The notes under the pieces are model-generated. The model saw only the letters and a list, made by a program, of their open reading frames with translations. It did not search any database and was not told the origin of the DNA. From contig CM035351.1 of assembly GCA_020137815.1 (NCBI GenBank), positions 2,136,409 to 2,200,408 of the forward strand: DNA of 64,000 bases, in the 5' to 3' direction. The stretch's first letter is position 1. Each line of letters begins with the position of its first letter. This document shows, piece by piece, positions 1 through 11,228 of the stretch. The translations under genes and the position numbers were made by a program. The stretch is from Hormiphora californensis. Lineage: Eukaryota; Ctenophora; Tentaculata; Cydippida; Pleurobrachiidae.

Positions 1-372
1 AAAGACTGGAGGACCCTGGATGTCGCCTTGACCAGTACCACTGAGAACACTGAACCAGCTGGAGAGCTCCCCACCATGTCTCACTGCACTCATAGTACCG
101 TCAAAGAATGCTCGAATTATCCGGACATACTTCTCTGGAAGACCGTAATGGCGAAATGCGGCCCAGACGAAATCCCTGTTTATACAATCGAAAGCGGATT
201 TGAAATCAATAAAGTTTATATACAACGGTAAATTATAATCGATACACTGGTGGATGATGGTACGGAGGGAATAAATCTGATCCACACAAGACCGGTTACG
301 TCTGAATCCACACTGATTCTCTCGAAGTGCCAATTCAAGACCATTCAAATGATAGGGGGAGTAGTTTTCCTT
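1..372 (-). mobile_element. Non-LTR retrotransposon reverse-transcriptase fragment
   Basis: The minus strand is open through this stretch and reads a LINE reverse-transcriptase core. In order I see CGFRRNRSC, then a DFKSAFDCINRD motif (the RT 'D..AFD' active-site box), then HYGLPEKYVRIIRAFFDG, and finally a GTGQGDIQGP motif in the place of the usual G.RQGD..SP. The reading leaves the window at position 1, so the YADD box and the 3' part are not visible. This order of boxes is typical of LINE RTs of the RTE/I type; the exact clade is uncertain. The other five frames are shadows. The element is partial at both ends and probably a 5'-truncated relic. Confidence 0.8.
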
Positions 373-432
373 CATAGGAGTTTTTTTCGTGTCTTCTCCG
401 TCTTAGGAGTTGTAGTTTGTGTAAATGTGTAA

Positions 433-435
<3 letters not shown>

Positions 436-468
<33 letters not shown>
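436..468. repeat. (AT)n microsatellite
   Basis: About 16 uninterrupted AT dinucleotides directly beside the LINE fragment. Confidence 0.95.
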
Positions 469-472
<4 letters not shown>

Positions 473-479
473 CACTGCG

Positions 480-1294
480 CTGGCAAGCGCAAAGGTTGCC
501 ATTTCCCCTCCCCCAAACAGCAAAGCGCCGCCAGAAACGCAGTTATACGTTTTATGGGTGTTTTGACTGAAAACCCAGATTTCAGAAAGCTATAGCATGG
601 CTCCCATTCATCCGTTTGACTTGAAATTTGGAATGTATACCCGGCTCGGGGTCATTAACTTAAGTTCAAAATTTCAAGTCTCTATCTCATCTGGAACTGA
701 AGTTACAGACTGGTCCCATTTGCCCTAGATTCAGTGTAACACATATGCGCGCGCGCGTAGGAGAGACGCTTTTTATAAACCATATTCACGCCAAACAAAA
801 AGAGATAGAAACTTCTCGTTTTCACAGCTGGTAGATCTACTGGATGTGTGTGCATTAGTCGAGGTGGCGTCCCTTTTCATTGCCAGCAACGTCCTACAGA
901 ACGTCTTAAAGTCGTCATTTTTCAGACTCTGACCAAAATTCTTTGAGCTCAATTTACAGCCTGAAGACGGATTCTAATCGAAAAACGAAGACTATATCAT
1001 GGAAAGAGAATTGTCTGAACTTTCAGAAACTATATTGCAAATTTTCAAAACTCGACATATAAGGGTCTTAAAACACGTCTAAAGTGATATGACTGTTTAA
1101 AAATAGATATGACGATATGGGTTTTTTTGCCATAGCGGACTCAAATCTTATCCAATCGATCTCAAACTTGGTCAGTATCTTCATCTAGGTAATTCCGATG
1201 ATATGACGTCAAAATTTTGACGTCGTGACGTCATTTTATGACGTCAAAAATGAAAAAATTCAACTTAGCGATTCCATCCTCTCCGTACTTGTTC
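480..1294. other. Non-coding, no gene seen
   Basis: No reading frame with recognisable protein. Phrases such as the 'ctgcgctgg.aagcgcaa' block near 475-493 recur near 9975, so part of this may be dispersed repeat. Confidence 0.5.
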
Positions 1295-1296
1295 TA

Positions 1297-3085
1297 CAGG
1301 GTGTCCCACTGTCTTTGCGTGACCTGTGATTTTGGGTGATGAGTGGGTTCCATTCAAACTCTCATAACTCATCGAAAATAGGTCAAAACGACTCAACCAA
1401 AAACAGTGTTGTAGAGAATTGTCAGGCAAACATTTGGGTACAAGATTGATGTTCCAAGTCTTACCAATCGTCAGATATATCGTCTTAAAGTCAAAAATAC
1501 GTGTTCATGAAATCCGACCGGGGTTCACGTTTTGAAAAATTCACAAATGCAAAGTTGCTCGGATCACATTGCATCCCTCATAAGAGTTGTAGGAAATTAT
1601 CTGGCGGTCATTTTGGTACCCGGGTTTTTGTCCTAGCTCAATGTTTAGAGTGTCTTATGACTGTCAGAACTGGAATTTTCACAAAAGTGGTCTCAGGTAT
1701 CGCATTGCATTTTGCCCTGTTATGAAGCTCATATCTGCTTTAATAACATCGTAGTGTATGATAGGGTTGAGATAGACCACTTGCGTATCCTACACATTAA
1801 CAGGGGCCTTGCCAAATCGTCATAACAACCCTGTCAAGTGTCTAGATGAAATTGAGACGATATGTGCTGATTATCATGGGATTACACATGACACCGAGCC
1901 ACCTAATTAGGGGTTGTGAGCCGATACCAACTAAGACTCAGCAGAGAAAAATATTTATGTTCATACAGTCATAACGCAACTCAAACTGGAAAAAATCATG
2001 GTATCAAAATGAACCTTAGACGATTCCAATGAAGCTCTTATAAATTTCAAACCATTTTACCCATTTGTTGAGGGGGGGTAATCATGGTGACAAATGGTGA
2101 CAAATGGTGACATATGGTGACAAATGGTGATGGTGACATGACCAAAATTTGGAGATGAGTCACCATTTGTCACCATTCTCTCTGGAGCTTCCTACAGGCA
2201 TAATATGATGTTATGGGACATAATATGATGTTATGGGACACTGGGGGACACTTCTACCAAGTTTCAAGTCGATTGGATGTAATTAAGGGGTCACAGGTGG
2301 TTAATTGTGCTTTTATGTGTTGTGCGATGGAGATACACCCTCAACGTGACTTTCGGGAAGTTTTAGCGGTTCAAAACACTACTAGCCGATCCGGAATGGC
2401 CATGTTAACAACTTATGAACAAATATATCGGTCTAAAGAAATTAAAAATTTTTATCAAATTTCTTTAAAAATTTTAAAGAAATTCTGCCGAAATCCGCAT
2501 ATTTCGTCGAAAAATGGAGACAAATGGAGACAAATGGTAACAAATGGAGATAAATGGTGACAAATGGTGACAAATGGTGATGGTGACATACCCTAAATAG
2601 TCAGATGAGTCACCATTTGTCACCAATTGTCACCATTTGTCACCATGATAACCCCCCCCCCCCCTTTGTTGATGACACGTGATCCCCTCAAAAATGTTGG
2701 TTGAATTACGTCTTTAGACAGTCATAAGACACTCTAAACATTGAGCTAGGACAAAAACCCGGGTACCAAAATGACCGCCAGACAATTTCCTACAACTCTT
2801 ATGAGGGATGCAATGTGATCCGAGCAACTTTGCATTTGTGAATTTTTCAAAACGTGAATCCCGGTCGGATTTCATGAACACGTATTTTTGACTTTAAGAC
2901 GATATATCTGACGATTGGTAAAATTTGGAACATCAATCTTGTACCCAAATGTTTGCCTGACAATTCTCTACAACACTAGTTTTGGTTGAGCCGTTTTGAC
3001 CTATTTTTCGATGAGTTATGAGCATTTGAATGGAACCCACTCATCACCCAAATCACAGGTCACGCAAAGACAGTGGGACACCCTG
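1297..3085. mobile_element. Long-TIR DNA transposon with TA target duplication
   Basis: Two arms of about 369 bp (1297-1665 and 2717-3085) are near-perfect reverse complements. Both ends read CAGGGTGTCCCACTG and the element is bordered by TA on each side (1295-1296 and 3086-3087), as for Tc1/mariner-type elements. The inner part has no transposase frame, so this is a non-autonomous long-TIR element. A second, unrelated inverted-repeat element (2072-2664) is inserted inside it. Confidence 0.85.
2072..2664. mobile_element. Poly-G-ended MITE with 8 bp TSD (hAT-like)
   Basis: The element starts with seven G and ends with fourteen C. Its subterminal parts carry many copies of GGTGACAAAT in opposite orientation at the two ends. 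It is flanked by an exact 8 bp direct repeat TTTGTTGA (2064-2071 and 2665-2672). An 8 bp duplication is characteristic of the hAT superfamily. No transposase is encoded. It is nested in the 1297-3085 element. Similar architecture occurs at 12176-12693 and 61701-62293. Confidence 0.85.
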
Positions 3086-3126
3086 TACTACATCTAAATG
3101 GATGAAAAATCCCAAAAATGATGCAA

Positions 3127-3279
3127 ATTATACCAAAACTAATTGAAATTAGTAGGCCGGAAAGGTTGCCCTATGATTTGAGCTACCTTTGGCACCAGTA
3201 CATTTCCTTTTGAAGATAGACGAAGCATCTGTTATACCCTGTATAACCTTTCCGGCCTACTAATTTCAATTAGTTTTGG

Positions 3280-3285
<6 letters not shown>
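3127..3285. mobile_element. Small MITE with about 42 bp TIRs
   Basis: Both ends are reverse complements over about 42 bp (ATTATACCAAAACTAATTG at the outer end, continuing inward to the AGGCCGGAAAGGTT block). The centre is unrelated single-copy sequence. No coding capacity. The target duplication is obscured by adjoining TA repeats. Confidence 0.8.
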
Positions 3286-3326
<41 letters not shown>

Positions 3327-3365
3327 AATTAAAAACAACAGCAGTTTTTAAGGTCTATACACATG

Positions 3366-3408
<43 letters not shown>
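3286..3408. repeat. (TA)n microsatellites
   Basis: Two TA runs (about 3286-3324 and 3371-3408) separated by about 46 bp, just upstream of the BTB gene. Confidence 0.9.
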
Positions 3409-3409
<1 letters not shown>

Positions 3410-3489
3410 TAATATGATATCTTATACATATAAATATACACATGCATACATTATACAATATTGTAATTTCATAATATAATGTATTATTT

Positions 3490-5883
3490 ATGACTTATTC
3501 ATCAGTAGTGTTACAGCTAATGTATGTTCCACAAAACATCGGAATCAGATTTCTCAATCTTCCTGGACTAAATGACCTCACTCTGCTTGCTGCAGAAGGT
3601 AGAGTCGTCCTGGCAAACTCCTACGTTCTAGCGGCCAACAGTCCTGTTATCAAAGAAAAGTTAACAAGAAATGGCCGCGGGAAGGAGAGATATACTGGCG
3701 AGTCATCAGGGGAAACATCCCAGAAGGAGGATGATAAAGGTCTGGAAGCCGATTTAAATGGTGTGCCGACTGAGGGAAACAGCATTGCTGAGCAGACTGT
3801 AGGAACAATGGAGATTGACCTGTCTGAGTTTTCTGAAGACACAGTGTGGAAGTTTGTTTTGTGCTGTTATGCTGGAATTCGTTTGTACAAGGGGGAAGAT
3901 ACAACTGAAGTTGATAAACTGGCTGACTTCCTTGAGGTCAAATGGTACAAAAAGGGGTGGATAGAGAGACTCAGCGAGTTTTTTAGCATAGAATGGAATT
4001 TACAAACAAGTATGGTTCCCCAAAATTTCGGCGATGAAAACCTTGAAGTTGCTTGTCTCCTAGACATTAAATTTGAGACTCTGGGTGGAAGAATGGTCGA
4101 AGCCAGTTCTTTTGTTATGGCCTGCAACAGTCCTATCATCCTAGAATTAGTGGGCAAGAAGAAAATGAACGAAGTTGATTTACAGGAATTCTCAGATGGT
4201 GCAGTAAACTGTTTTGTTTATGCGTGCTACACTGGTTCGGTTACACAATTCCTCACTGAGGAATACTTTCGAGAGATCAACAAGTTGAGTATAGCCCTGA
4301 AAGTTAAATGGATCCGGTCAGAATGCCTTACGTTCTACTGCAAGCTTTGTGCAAACTTGACAAACTCTCTCGAAAATGCGCTATTCCTTTTTGAAGAAGC
4401 GGCATTTCTGATGAGAGAGGCAGGGAATCAAGGTAGGAAGTTTCAAAGGGCCCTTGATATTGGCCTAGATTGGAATCCTGATTTGCGATTGAAGATTGTT
4501 GAGAGTTTTATGGCCCGGAATCTTGCGAACGAATTTACCGCTAAAGCGGATCTTTGCATTCAACTGGCATATTCATCAGCAGCTATTGAAGTTATCTACA
4601 AACGTTTTGTTGATCTCCTTTCGGAAAAAACTCAGCCGTTCACTCTAAACGAATGTGAATCCAGATTCATAAACCACGATGCTCTAAACTACTGCGAAAT
4701 GTTTTATCCAGAGTTATACTATGAATTTATGAAAAAGTTGTATTCAGGATGGAGCATCGATGATCTAAGGATGGGATTTGGTATGCCAGGTAGAGGTCTG
4801 TCTGTTAATTATTTCAGATCAGAATCAGCCGACGAAATTGAAATCCGAGAGAAGATGGAGTGGGGAAAATCTCTAATCGTTCAGTTTCCAATTGACTTTC
4901 AGTTTCATGTGTGGGAATTTGATATGATAAATAAGCTACAAGAGAGTCTGACTCGTCATCAGCTTTTGGAAGCCATGCATGAGGTTGACTCAATTCTAGG
5001 ATCAAACGAAGGTTTATTTCAACACATGCATGAATGGTTTACACTTGAATTCTTTGTAAGACTATTTTTATCCATTGCTGACGGCGTCAGGCCGCCTGAC
5101 GCTGTGGATGAAAGACGAAGGATACCTCGTCCCGCTAATGAACCTCTTGCATTAAGAAATTGGAAAATTCTGGCGAATACACTTTTTGTAATAACTTTTA
5201 TGGTGTTGTTCTTTGAATATTTTATTTCATATCTTTGTGGCATAAATATTATAGATATTAAGATAAGATCATCACGTCCGTTTTACTATGCATTGAAACT
5301 TTCTTTTCTTATTATATTTGTATTATATCCATTTCTCATCGCTTTCATCGATGTATACTGGACCAGTGAAAGGGTCTGGAGTAATCAAATTTTGAAAGGA
5401 ATTGTTTGGCTGTTGAAAATGTATAATACAGCAAGAACAAAGAACAAGCCTAGCCGAGTTATTGTATCTGATGAGATAGAGGGAGATATCCGGCAATATT
5501 TTAATATCTGTTTGGATCTTCAGGGTGTTTGTAAGAAATCCCCAACCTCTTCTACCAATCGGTGCAGTATTGCAGTTAAAGTTTCTACTTGCTTTGCAGA
5601 CGATTCGTTGAATGTTAAAATCCAGTTGTGTGATGATAGGAAATTTCTTAACGAGAAACAGAGAGAGACGTGTTTACATCAGGATCAGTCTATTATAAAA
5701 TCAATGTTTGTTCGGGTTGGTGGTCGGTCGATTACGGCCCGATTTCAGGGTCGTCGCTATAACGATATATACAATTACAGTGACAGTAACCCGGCCACCA
5801 TAGAATATCCGGGAAGTGGGTCTGCGAAACTGATCCAACAGGGCCCACTGGAGCTATTCTGGCTTCCAATGATACCCAAATAA
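3490..5883 (+). CDS. Two-BTB-domain membrane protein
   Basis: An uninterrupted 797-codon frame starting with ATG at 3490. I see two BTB/POZ-like segments. The first is at about residues 30-160 (LANSYVLAANSPVI, then a charged low-complexity insert, then MEIDLSEFSEDTVWKFVLCC). The second is at about 190-290 (VEASSFVMACNSPIILELV, then VDLQEFSDGAVNCFVYACYTG). A BACK-like helical stretch follows. Two strongly hydrophobic segments at about 555-585 and 595-624 look like transmembrane helices, and a soluble C-terminal part of about 170 residues follows. BTB proteins are usually soluble adaptors, for example for Cullin-3; a BTB protein with a membrane anchor is unusual. No intron is evident. The ligand and function are unknown. 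Confidence 0.75.
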   Translation: MTYSSVVLQLMYVPQNIGIRFLNLPGLNDLTLLAAEGRVVLANSYVLAANSPVIKEKLTRNGRGKERYTGESSGETSQKEDDKGLEADLNGVPTEGNSIAEQTVGTMEIDLSEFSEDTVWKFVLCCYAGIRLYKGEDTTEVDKLADFLEVKWYKKGWIERLSEFFSIEWNLQTSMVPQNFGDENLEVACLLDIKFETLGGRMVEASSFVMACNSPIILELVGKKKMNEVDLQEFSDGAVNCFVYACYTGSVTQFLTEEYFREINKLSIALKVKWIRSECLTFYCKLCANLTNSLENALFLFEEAAFLMREAGNQGRKFQRALDIGLDWNPDLRLKIVESFMARNLANEFTAKADLCIQLAYSSAAIEVIYKRFVDLLSEKTQPFTLNECESRFINHDALNYCEMFYPELYYEFMKKLYSGWSIDDLRMGFGMPGRGLSVNYFRSESADEIEIREKMEWGKSLIVQFPIDFQFHVWEFDMINKLQESLTRHQLLEAMHEVDSILGSNEGLFQHMHEWFTLEFFVRLFLSIADGVRPPDAVDERRRIPRPANEPLALRNWKILANTLFVITFMVLFFEYFISYLCGINIIDIKIRSSRPFYYALKLSFLIIFVLYPFLIAFIDVYWTSERVWSNQILKGIVWLLKMYNTARTKNKPSRVIVSDEIEGDIRQYFNICLDLQGVCKKSPTSSTNRCSIAVKVSTCFADDSLNVKIQLCDDRKFLNEKQRETCLHQDQSIIKSMFVRVGGRSITARFQGRRYNDIYNYSDSNPATIEYPGSGSAKLIQQGPLELFWLPMIPK

Positions 5884-6063
5884 AAATGTGGCGGTTATAT
5901 AATGTTATGTACTAAATGCTATAGTGTAGTTCCCTGTTTCATCATGAGTTCATTTTTGCATGCCACTGCAGCCGCAGTTTTTAGCATGATACCTATGTTC
6001 TATAAGATATTTTCCTTCATAAGAGAGGATTTGTATTGAAGTTACTATACCTAAAAAACTAAG

Positions 6064-7123
6064 TCACCCACCATTATAAGTAAGATAATATAGAAATATA
6101 TATGATATATCTGAGTTAGTAGAGGTTGGTGTTAGGTGTGGAGGTTGGTGTTAGGTGTGGAGGTTGCTGTTAGGTGTGGAGGTTGCTGTTAGGTGCGGTG
6201 GTCGGTGCTAAGTGTGGTGGTTGGTGTTAGGTGTGGTGCTCTGTGTTATATAGTCTTGACTCTAGGGTCTGTCTAATACTTACGGTCTTGTCCATAAACA
6301 GCAATTTCAGCGATGTTGTAAATTGTCGCAAGTTTTTCGAATCTGAATAAGTGTTAGAATGTTAGAAATGGTACAGGAAATATTTGGTCTAGGGAATGAT
6401 CAATGATAAAGAGTAAAATACGTGTGTTACTTACTTTATATCTGTTATGTAAGTGCTCCCAATACTGTCTTCATTGCAAAACAAGGTGTAAGTTTGGGCT
6501 GCCACTGAGTTATAGGGTAACCTAGAGAAAGAAGCAGGCTAGGTATAGGTGTGTAATATTACTAAATAACACCAAAAAGTTGTCCGGCCGCCCAGGTACA
6601 TTCTGGAAAATTATGCGAATCACATCATCCTTGTTTACCTTAGCTTGTCGAGTGTTCCACAAAGGCCAGTAGTTCCTGTACTATACCCAAGAACAATCTG
6701 TAACAAAATACGAGATTATGAGATAAGTTACCATTTGAGCTTGCGGTTGAAATAAATCATTAAATCATCATAAAATAATCAGCTGTACAACAGTTTACAC
6801 TGTGTCTATAATACCTTTGTATTATTAATCCTCTCTGAAACTGACGCATGTACTTCTTCAATCCTATTAACAATAACCACTTTCCGTACTATTTTAGTTG
6901 GTCTTGCTAGGGTGACCGCCAGCCAGTGAGTAGTCGTTGTTCCTGATCGACCTGACATCCAGAAAGTATCCCAATGCCCGTCCAGGACTAGGTTTGGGTT
7001 ACAACACTGTGACTTGTTGTGGGAGTTGGAGTTGTATTGGGAGTTGACTTGAAGAGAAGCTATACCGAGTGGCTCCCAAGCAGCTCCTCTCCGGGTCGCC
7101 AGGAGAAGGAGTAGGAATATCAT
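6064..7123 (-). CDS. Secreted F5/8-C / fucolectin-like protein, copy 1
   Basis: Five exons on the minus strand: 7123-6815, 6697-6639, 6521-6435, 6342-6284 and a short probable last exon 6110-6064. All have GT-AG borders and matching phases (0,2,2,1), giving 186 residues. The start has a hydrophobic signal peptide (MIFLLLLLATRRGAAW). The remainder has the pattern of an F5/8 type C or fucolectin/tachylectin beta-sandwich: NPNLVLDGHWDTFW, HWLAVTLARPTKI, VVIVNR and a final YNIAEIAVYGQD strand. Such domains bind cell-surface carbohydrate or lipid. It is a tandem paralogue of the gene at 7806-8748. The last exon is the least certain part. Confidence 0.75.
6118..6240. repeat. GTTAGGTGTGGAGGTTGGT-type minisatellite
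   Basis: Imperfect tandem units of about 18-20 bp in the last intron of the F5/8-C-like gene copy 1. A shorter relative sits at the same place in copy 2 (about 7850-7915). Confidence 0.8.
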
Positions 7124-7805
7124 AATTCTGACTAAAATTTAGGATAGAAATGTCAAAAAGTAGAAAGTTGACATCGTTCTAGAACTTAAGTAAAAAAAGC
7201 AAGTGTAGTAACTGGACATACGACAGAGGGACTAGTAGTAGAGGCAGGGATGTCACGACTAATGTCACGACTAATGTCACGAATAATGTCATTCACTGTG
7301 GCGTGGCGTGGCTAGACAACTTGGGGTGTTTAGCTGCTGAGAGAGGGAAAGAGAGGATGAGCTATGAAATAACACTGCAACTGCTGCAGTAAACCAGTAG
7401 GGAAAATGCCAGGTCCTACCATTTGGAGATGGTGGAGGCTGGTGGGGTAGTATATCTTGGATTCCAAGATACAGGTCCTACCAGTTTATTAACATTGTGC
7501 TCCTCATTCATGTACAAGAGATTTGGATTCTATAAACAATCTCGACTCTCGAGTATGATTCACCGGACCAGTTTTTATTGTTGAAGTATAGAGGGTCACG
7601 CATGTAGGGGAAGGGGGGGGGGCAGGGTACGCCAAGGTCCCAGGACTTTTCAGGAAATGGCCCCGGTACTTTTCATGATTTGACAAAATCAACGACTTTT
7701 TGGCCTAAAAACCGAAAAATTTTCTGGGGTCCCAATAAAAACCATGCCAGGAGACGAAATACCGGACACTGCACATGCCAGTTAAGTAGTATAGTGATAA
7801 ATAAG
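7124..7805. other. Spacer between the two tandem lectin-like genes
   Basis: No gene seen. The part at about 7290-7590 (GGCGTGGCTAGA..., CAAGAGATTTGGATTCTATA, CCGGACCAGTTTTTATTG) is repeated upstream of copy 2 at about 9505-9710, so it belongs to the duplicated unit and probably includes the promoter. A poly-G run lies at about 7612-7621. Confidence 0.6.
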
Positions 7806-8748
7806 CTAGATAATAGATATATCTGAGTTAGAGAAGGTTAGTTAGGTGTGAGGAGTGGTGGTTGCCGGTTGGTGTTAGGTGTGGAGGTTGGTGTTAGGTG
7901 TGGTGGTTGGTGTTATATAGTCTTGACTCTAGGGTCTGTCTAATACTTACGGTCTTGTCCATAAACACCAACTTCAGCGATGTTTGTAATCGTCGTTAGT
8001 TTTTCGAATCTGAATGTTAGAATGTTAGTACAGGTACAGGAAATATGTGGTCTAGGGAATGGTAAAGGGTAAAATATGATTGTTACTTACTTTATAACTG
8101 TTATGTAAGTACTCCCAATGCTGTCTTCATTGCAAAACAAGGTGTAAGTTTGGGCTGCCACTGAGTTGTAGGGTAACCTAGAGGAAGTAGGTGTAATATT
8201 GCGAAATAACACAAAAGTTGTCCGGTAGCCCAGGTACATGCTGGAAAATTATGTATTGTATACCTAACGTATACCGTTCCACAAAGGCCAGTAGCTCCAG
8301 TACTATACCCAAGAACAATCTGTAACAAAAGAAGAGATAATGAAATTAAATACATACATCTGGGATAGCATTTAAAATTTGAGATAAATCATCATAAAAT
8401 AATAAGCTTTAACAGTTTACATTGTGTCTATAATAATACCTTTGTATTATTAATCCTCTCTGAAACTGACGCATGTACTTCTTCAATCCTATTAACAATA
8501 ACCACTTTCCGTACTATTTTAGTTGGTCTTGCTAGGGTGACCGCCAGCCAGTGAGTGGTCGTTGTTCCTGATCGACCTGACATCCAGAAAGTTTCCCAAT
8601 GCCCGTCCAGGACAAAGTTTGGGTTGCAGCACTGTGACTTGTTGTGGGAGTTGGAGTTGTATTGGGAGTTGACTTGAAGAGAAGCTATACCGAGTGGCTC
8701 CCAAGCAGCTCCTCTCCAGATCGCCAGGAGAAGAAGTAGGAATATCAT
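7806..8748 (-). CDS. Secreted F5/8-C / fucolectin-like protein, copy 2
   Basis: Five exons on the minus strand: 8748-8440, 8319-8264, 8177-8091, 8009-7951 and probable last exon 7822-7806. Phases are the same as in copy 1 and exon lengths are the same except for exon 2 (one codon shorter) and the last exon. The product is 175 residues. Exon 1 encodes a signal peptide (MIFLLLLLAIWRGAAW) and an F5/8-C-like start that is nearly identical to copy 1. Divergence is concentrated in exons 2 and 4, for example ITNIAEVGVYGQD against IYNIAEIAVYGQD. All splice sites are kept, so both copies are probably functional. An in-frame upstream methionine exists at 8907, but the homologous start at 8748 gives the signal peptide at the very N-terminus and is preferred. 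Confidence 0.75.
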
Positions 8749-10046
8749 AATTCTAAAATTTAGGATAGAAATGTCAAAAAAGTAGAAATTGGTTGAAAAG
8801 TAGAAAGTTAATTGCGTTCCAAAAGTAAAGTAAAAAAGCAAGAGAAGTGTTGGACAAGCTGGGTGTTGGTGGCTTGCTTTAGGTTGGTGACGCGGCCACC
8901 CCTGCACTAGGATCTCATCACCAATGCTTTAGGTGCTCCTATAGAATTGAAACACTTAGTTTTACAAGCTGTGAATTGGGTTTAAAGAGGGTGGACATTT
9001 TGCAAGCCCGCTTTATGATGCAAATCTGAACTCAAAAGTTCCGAGCTGTAAAGAGTGCTAAACTTTTGGAAACAATAGCTGCTTCTAAGATTCTAAGAAC
9101 AAGAAAGGGTTTTAATGAGGAGTGTAAAATGTGCAGACAGCTATCAATCACCAGAGACTGCAGAAATACTAACACGTGATAAACTTGTCAGTCACTGACT
9201 GTACATCACGCACGAGATTACAGTCAGGCCCCGATCCCTGCCTTATCTGTTATCACGCACAGAGATTACCACACGGTGTGTTTTACAGTTTTTCCACTCT
9301 TCAAAAACCTTTGTTTTATGGTTTCCGAAAGTGAGAGACTCGTAAAGAGAGAGAAGAGTTGGTGCGAGACAGCACTTGCCTTGCCTTCGGCCGGGAGGAC
9401 GGTCACTCATCTGACCCAACAGACGTTTGCTAAGATAGTAGTAGAGGTAGGATGAAGGGATGTAGAAAAAGTAAGACTAATGACAATGATATCATTGTGA
9501 AATGTGAAAGGCGTGGCTAGATAACGTGGTGTCTTTAGCTCTCTTTAGCTTAGAGGGAAAGAGAGGATGAGCTACAAGAACACTTCTGAAGTAAACCAGT
9601 AAAGAAAATGCCAGTTAACATTGTGCTTGCTCCTCATTCTTGTACAAGAGATTTGGATTCTATAAACAATCTCGTTCCACCGGACCAGTTTTTATTGTTG
9701 AAGTACCTACCTATAGAGAATACGAATAAGAACAATGCCGTCGAAAACACAGAGTACTGACAGAAACACCCGGTGAAGCTCGAAAAGATCCAAAATGAAA
9801 ACCGTGGTACCTACTTTAACTTGATTTCCAAGTTCCGGTGTGCCGTGTGCTGCGGAAAGGCCAAAAGGCGATAAAATTACCGATAGCCATTGACGTAGCG
9901 CGCGACGACAAATTACAACGCCAAGTGGAACGCTACGGCGATTTACTGTGCCAGAAAAACCCACGCTCTATCTCTGCGCTGGAAAGCGCAACTGTGACAA
10001 ATTCCTTGTCATGCAGATACAAATCATTTGACAACCCCATTTTCAG
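8749..10046. other. Upstream flank of lectin copy 2; no gene recognised
   Basis: About 9470-9715 is homologous to the flank of copy 1. About 8830-9400 has no counterpart there and is probably an insertion made after the duplication. Upstream exons of the gene at 10047-11056 should lie here or further left, but I could not identify one with confidence. Confidence 0.4.
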
Positions 10047-11056
10047 AGAGACAATGTGGTGATAAGAGAACAACTAAAATATGAGGTAGAATACTGTGTG
10101 AAACTTGGTTCAACCTGTGCCTCTCTACTGTGGTCTCTTACCAAATACGAGATACCCGAATCAACCCTTCACTCAGTAAGTTTCGCCAGCTTTTAAAGCT
10201 TTCTAATGCCCATAGCAACAATACGTTCCCGCAGGTGTGCTTGCAGGATTTCTTCCAAGTGGTACAGGACACCCTGAATAACTTCCAACGGGCAGGACCA
10301 TCGTCCCGTCGACAGGAGCTCTTGCAACTGGTGGAAGCCCTCGCCGGCACACTGACAAGTACATAATCTCGAGTGGTGCTATTTCATTCACATTTACCTT
10401 GACATGTTCCTTGTCTGTCAGCTCTCACACCGGGCCGAAGGCCCGGTGTGAGCTTACGCGAGCCGATAGACAGACTGCGTAGCATGGCAACATTTACCCA
10501 CTTAGTCTTACAATTATACCAGCAAAGGAATAGAAATGTACACGATTTTCTCTCCCCCAGACATCGCGGGGGACGAGACAGGACGCCACGCTCTCTCCAA
10601 AGTATCTATGATCCCGACCGTCCTATCTGCTGTCTATTCGGTGGACAACAGCCCATCCTTATTGAGGATCCTCCTGTCTCTACTTCATAATATGTCTCTA
10701 CACTCTACAGTCATGGTACTAGGAATATTTAGAGGGGGGGGGGGTCACAAGTTAGGTGATCTAGTATTTCCTAATTCATATGTTGTCCCAAAACTACTAT
10801 TTAGTGGTATATCTCTACTTTTCTAATCCAATCTTCTCAGGAGACCCTGACCTCAGATATAGACCTGCTAAAGCTCGAATCGGCGGTAATGAGGTGTGGC
10901 GATGCTCAGACTCTAATCGTTACCCTTCGTCTCCTGTCTTCCATACAACGGTCCCCATCACTCAACTTTGTGAGCATGTGCCAGGGCCATAACTCGGCAA
11001 GGGTTAGGGACAGTGTTACCAAGTTTGGACATGATCTCAACAATAGGGAACAATAG
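10047..11056 (+). CDS. Helical-repeat (ARM/HEAT-like) protein, 3' exons
   Basis: Four exons join in phase: 10047-10175, 10235-10358, 10561-10715 and 10841-11056 (TAG), giving 207 residues. Each is bordered by AG and GT, and the phases (0,1,0) agree, which supports a real gene. The product is leucine-rich and helical with armadillo-like stretches such as HALSKVSMIPTVLSAVYSV and SLLRILLSLLHNMSLH. It ends in a basic tail. The layout loosely recalls the C-terminal armadillo part of Rotatin, but I cannot assign it. The 5' end is not found. The stop lies 172 bp before the start of the next gene on the same strand. Confidence 0.6.
10424..10452. repeat. Perfect GC-rich hairpin
   Basis: A 13 bp perfect stem (CTCACACCGGGCC) with a GAA loop, inside the intron 10359-10560 of the helical-repeat gene. 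Confidence 0.9.
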
Positions 11057-11228
11057 TGTTAAGTTGTAGTGGTATTTGTTTTTAAATGTTTGTACAATTT
11101 CATGTTTGTAAAATTTCGGTTTCCTAAATTCACTCCACCGACTTTTGCTAATATCCACCCAATTATATTTTACTCCTTCTCCCCAATTAGTTTAATGGCC
11201 CACCCCGCTACAAACAATACTTTATAAC

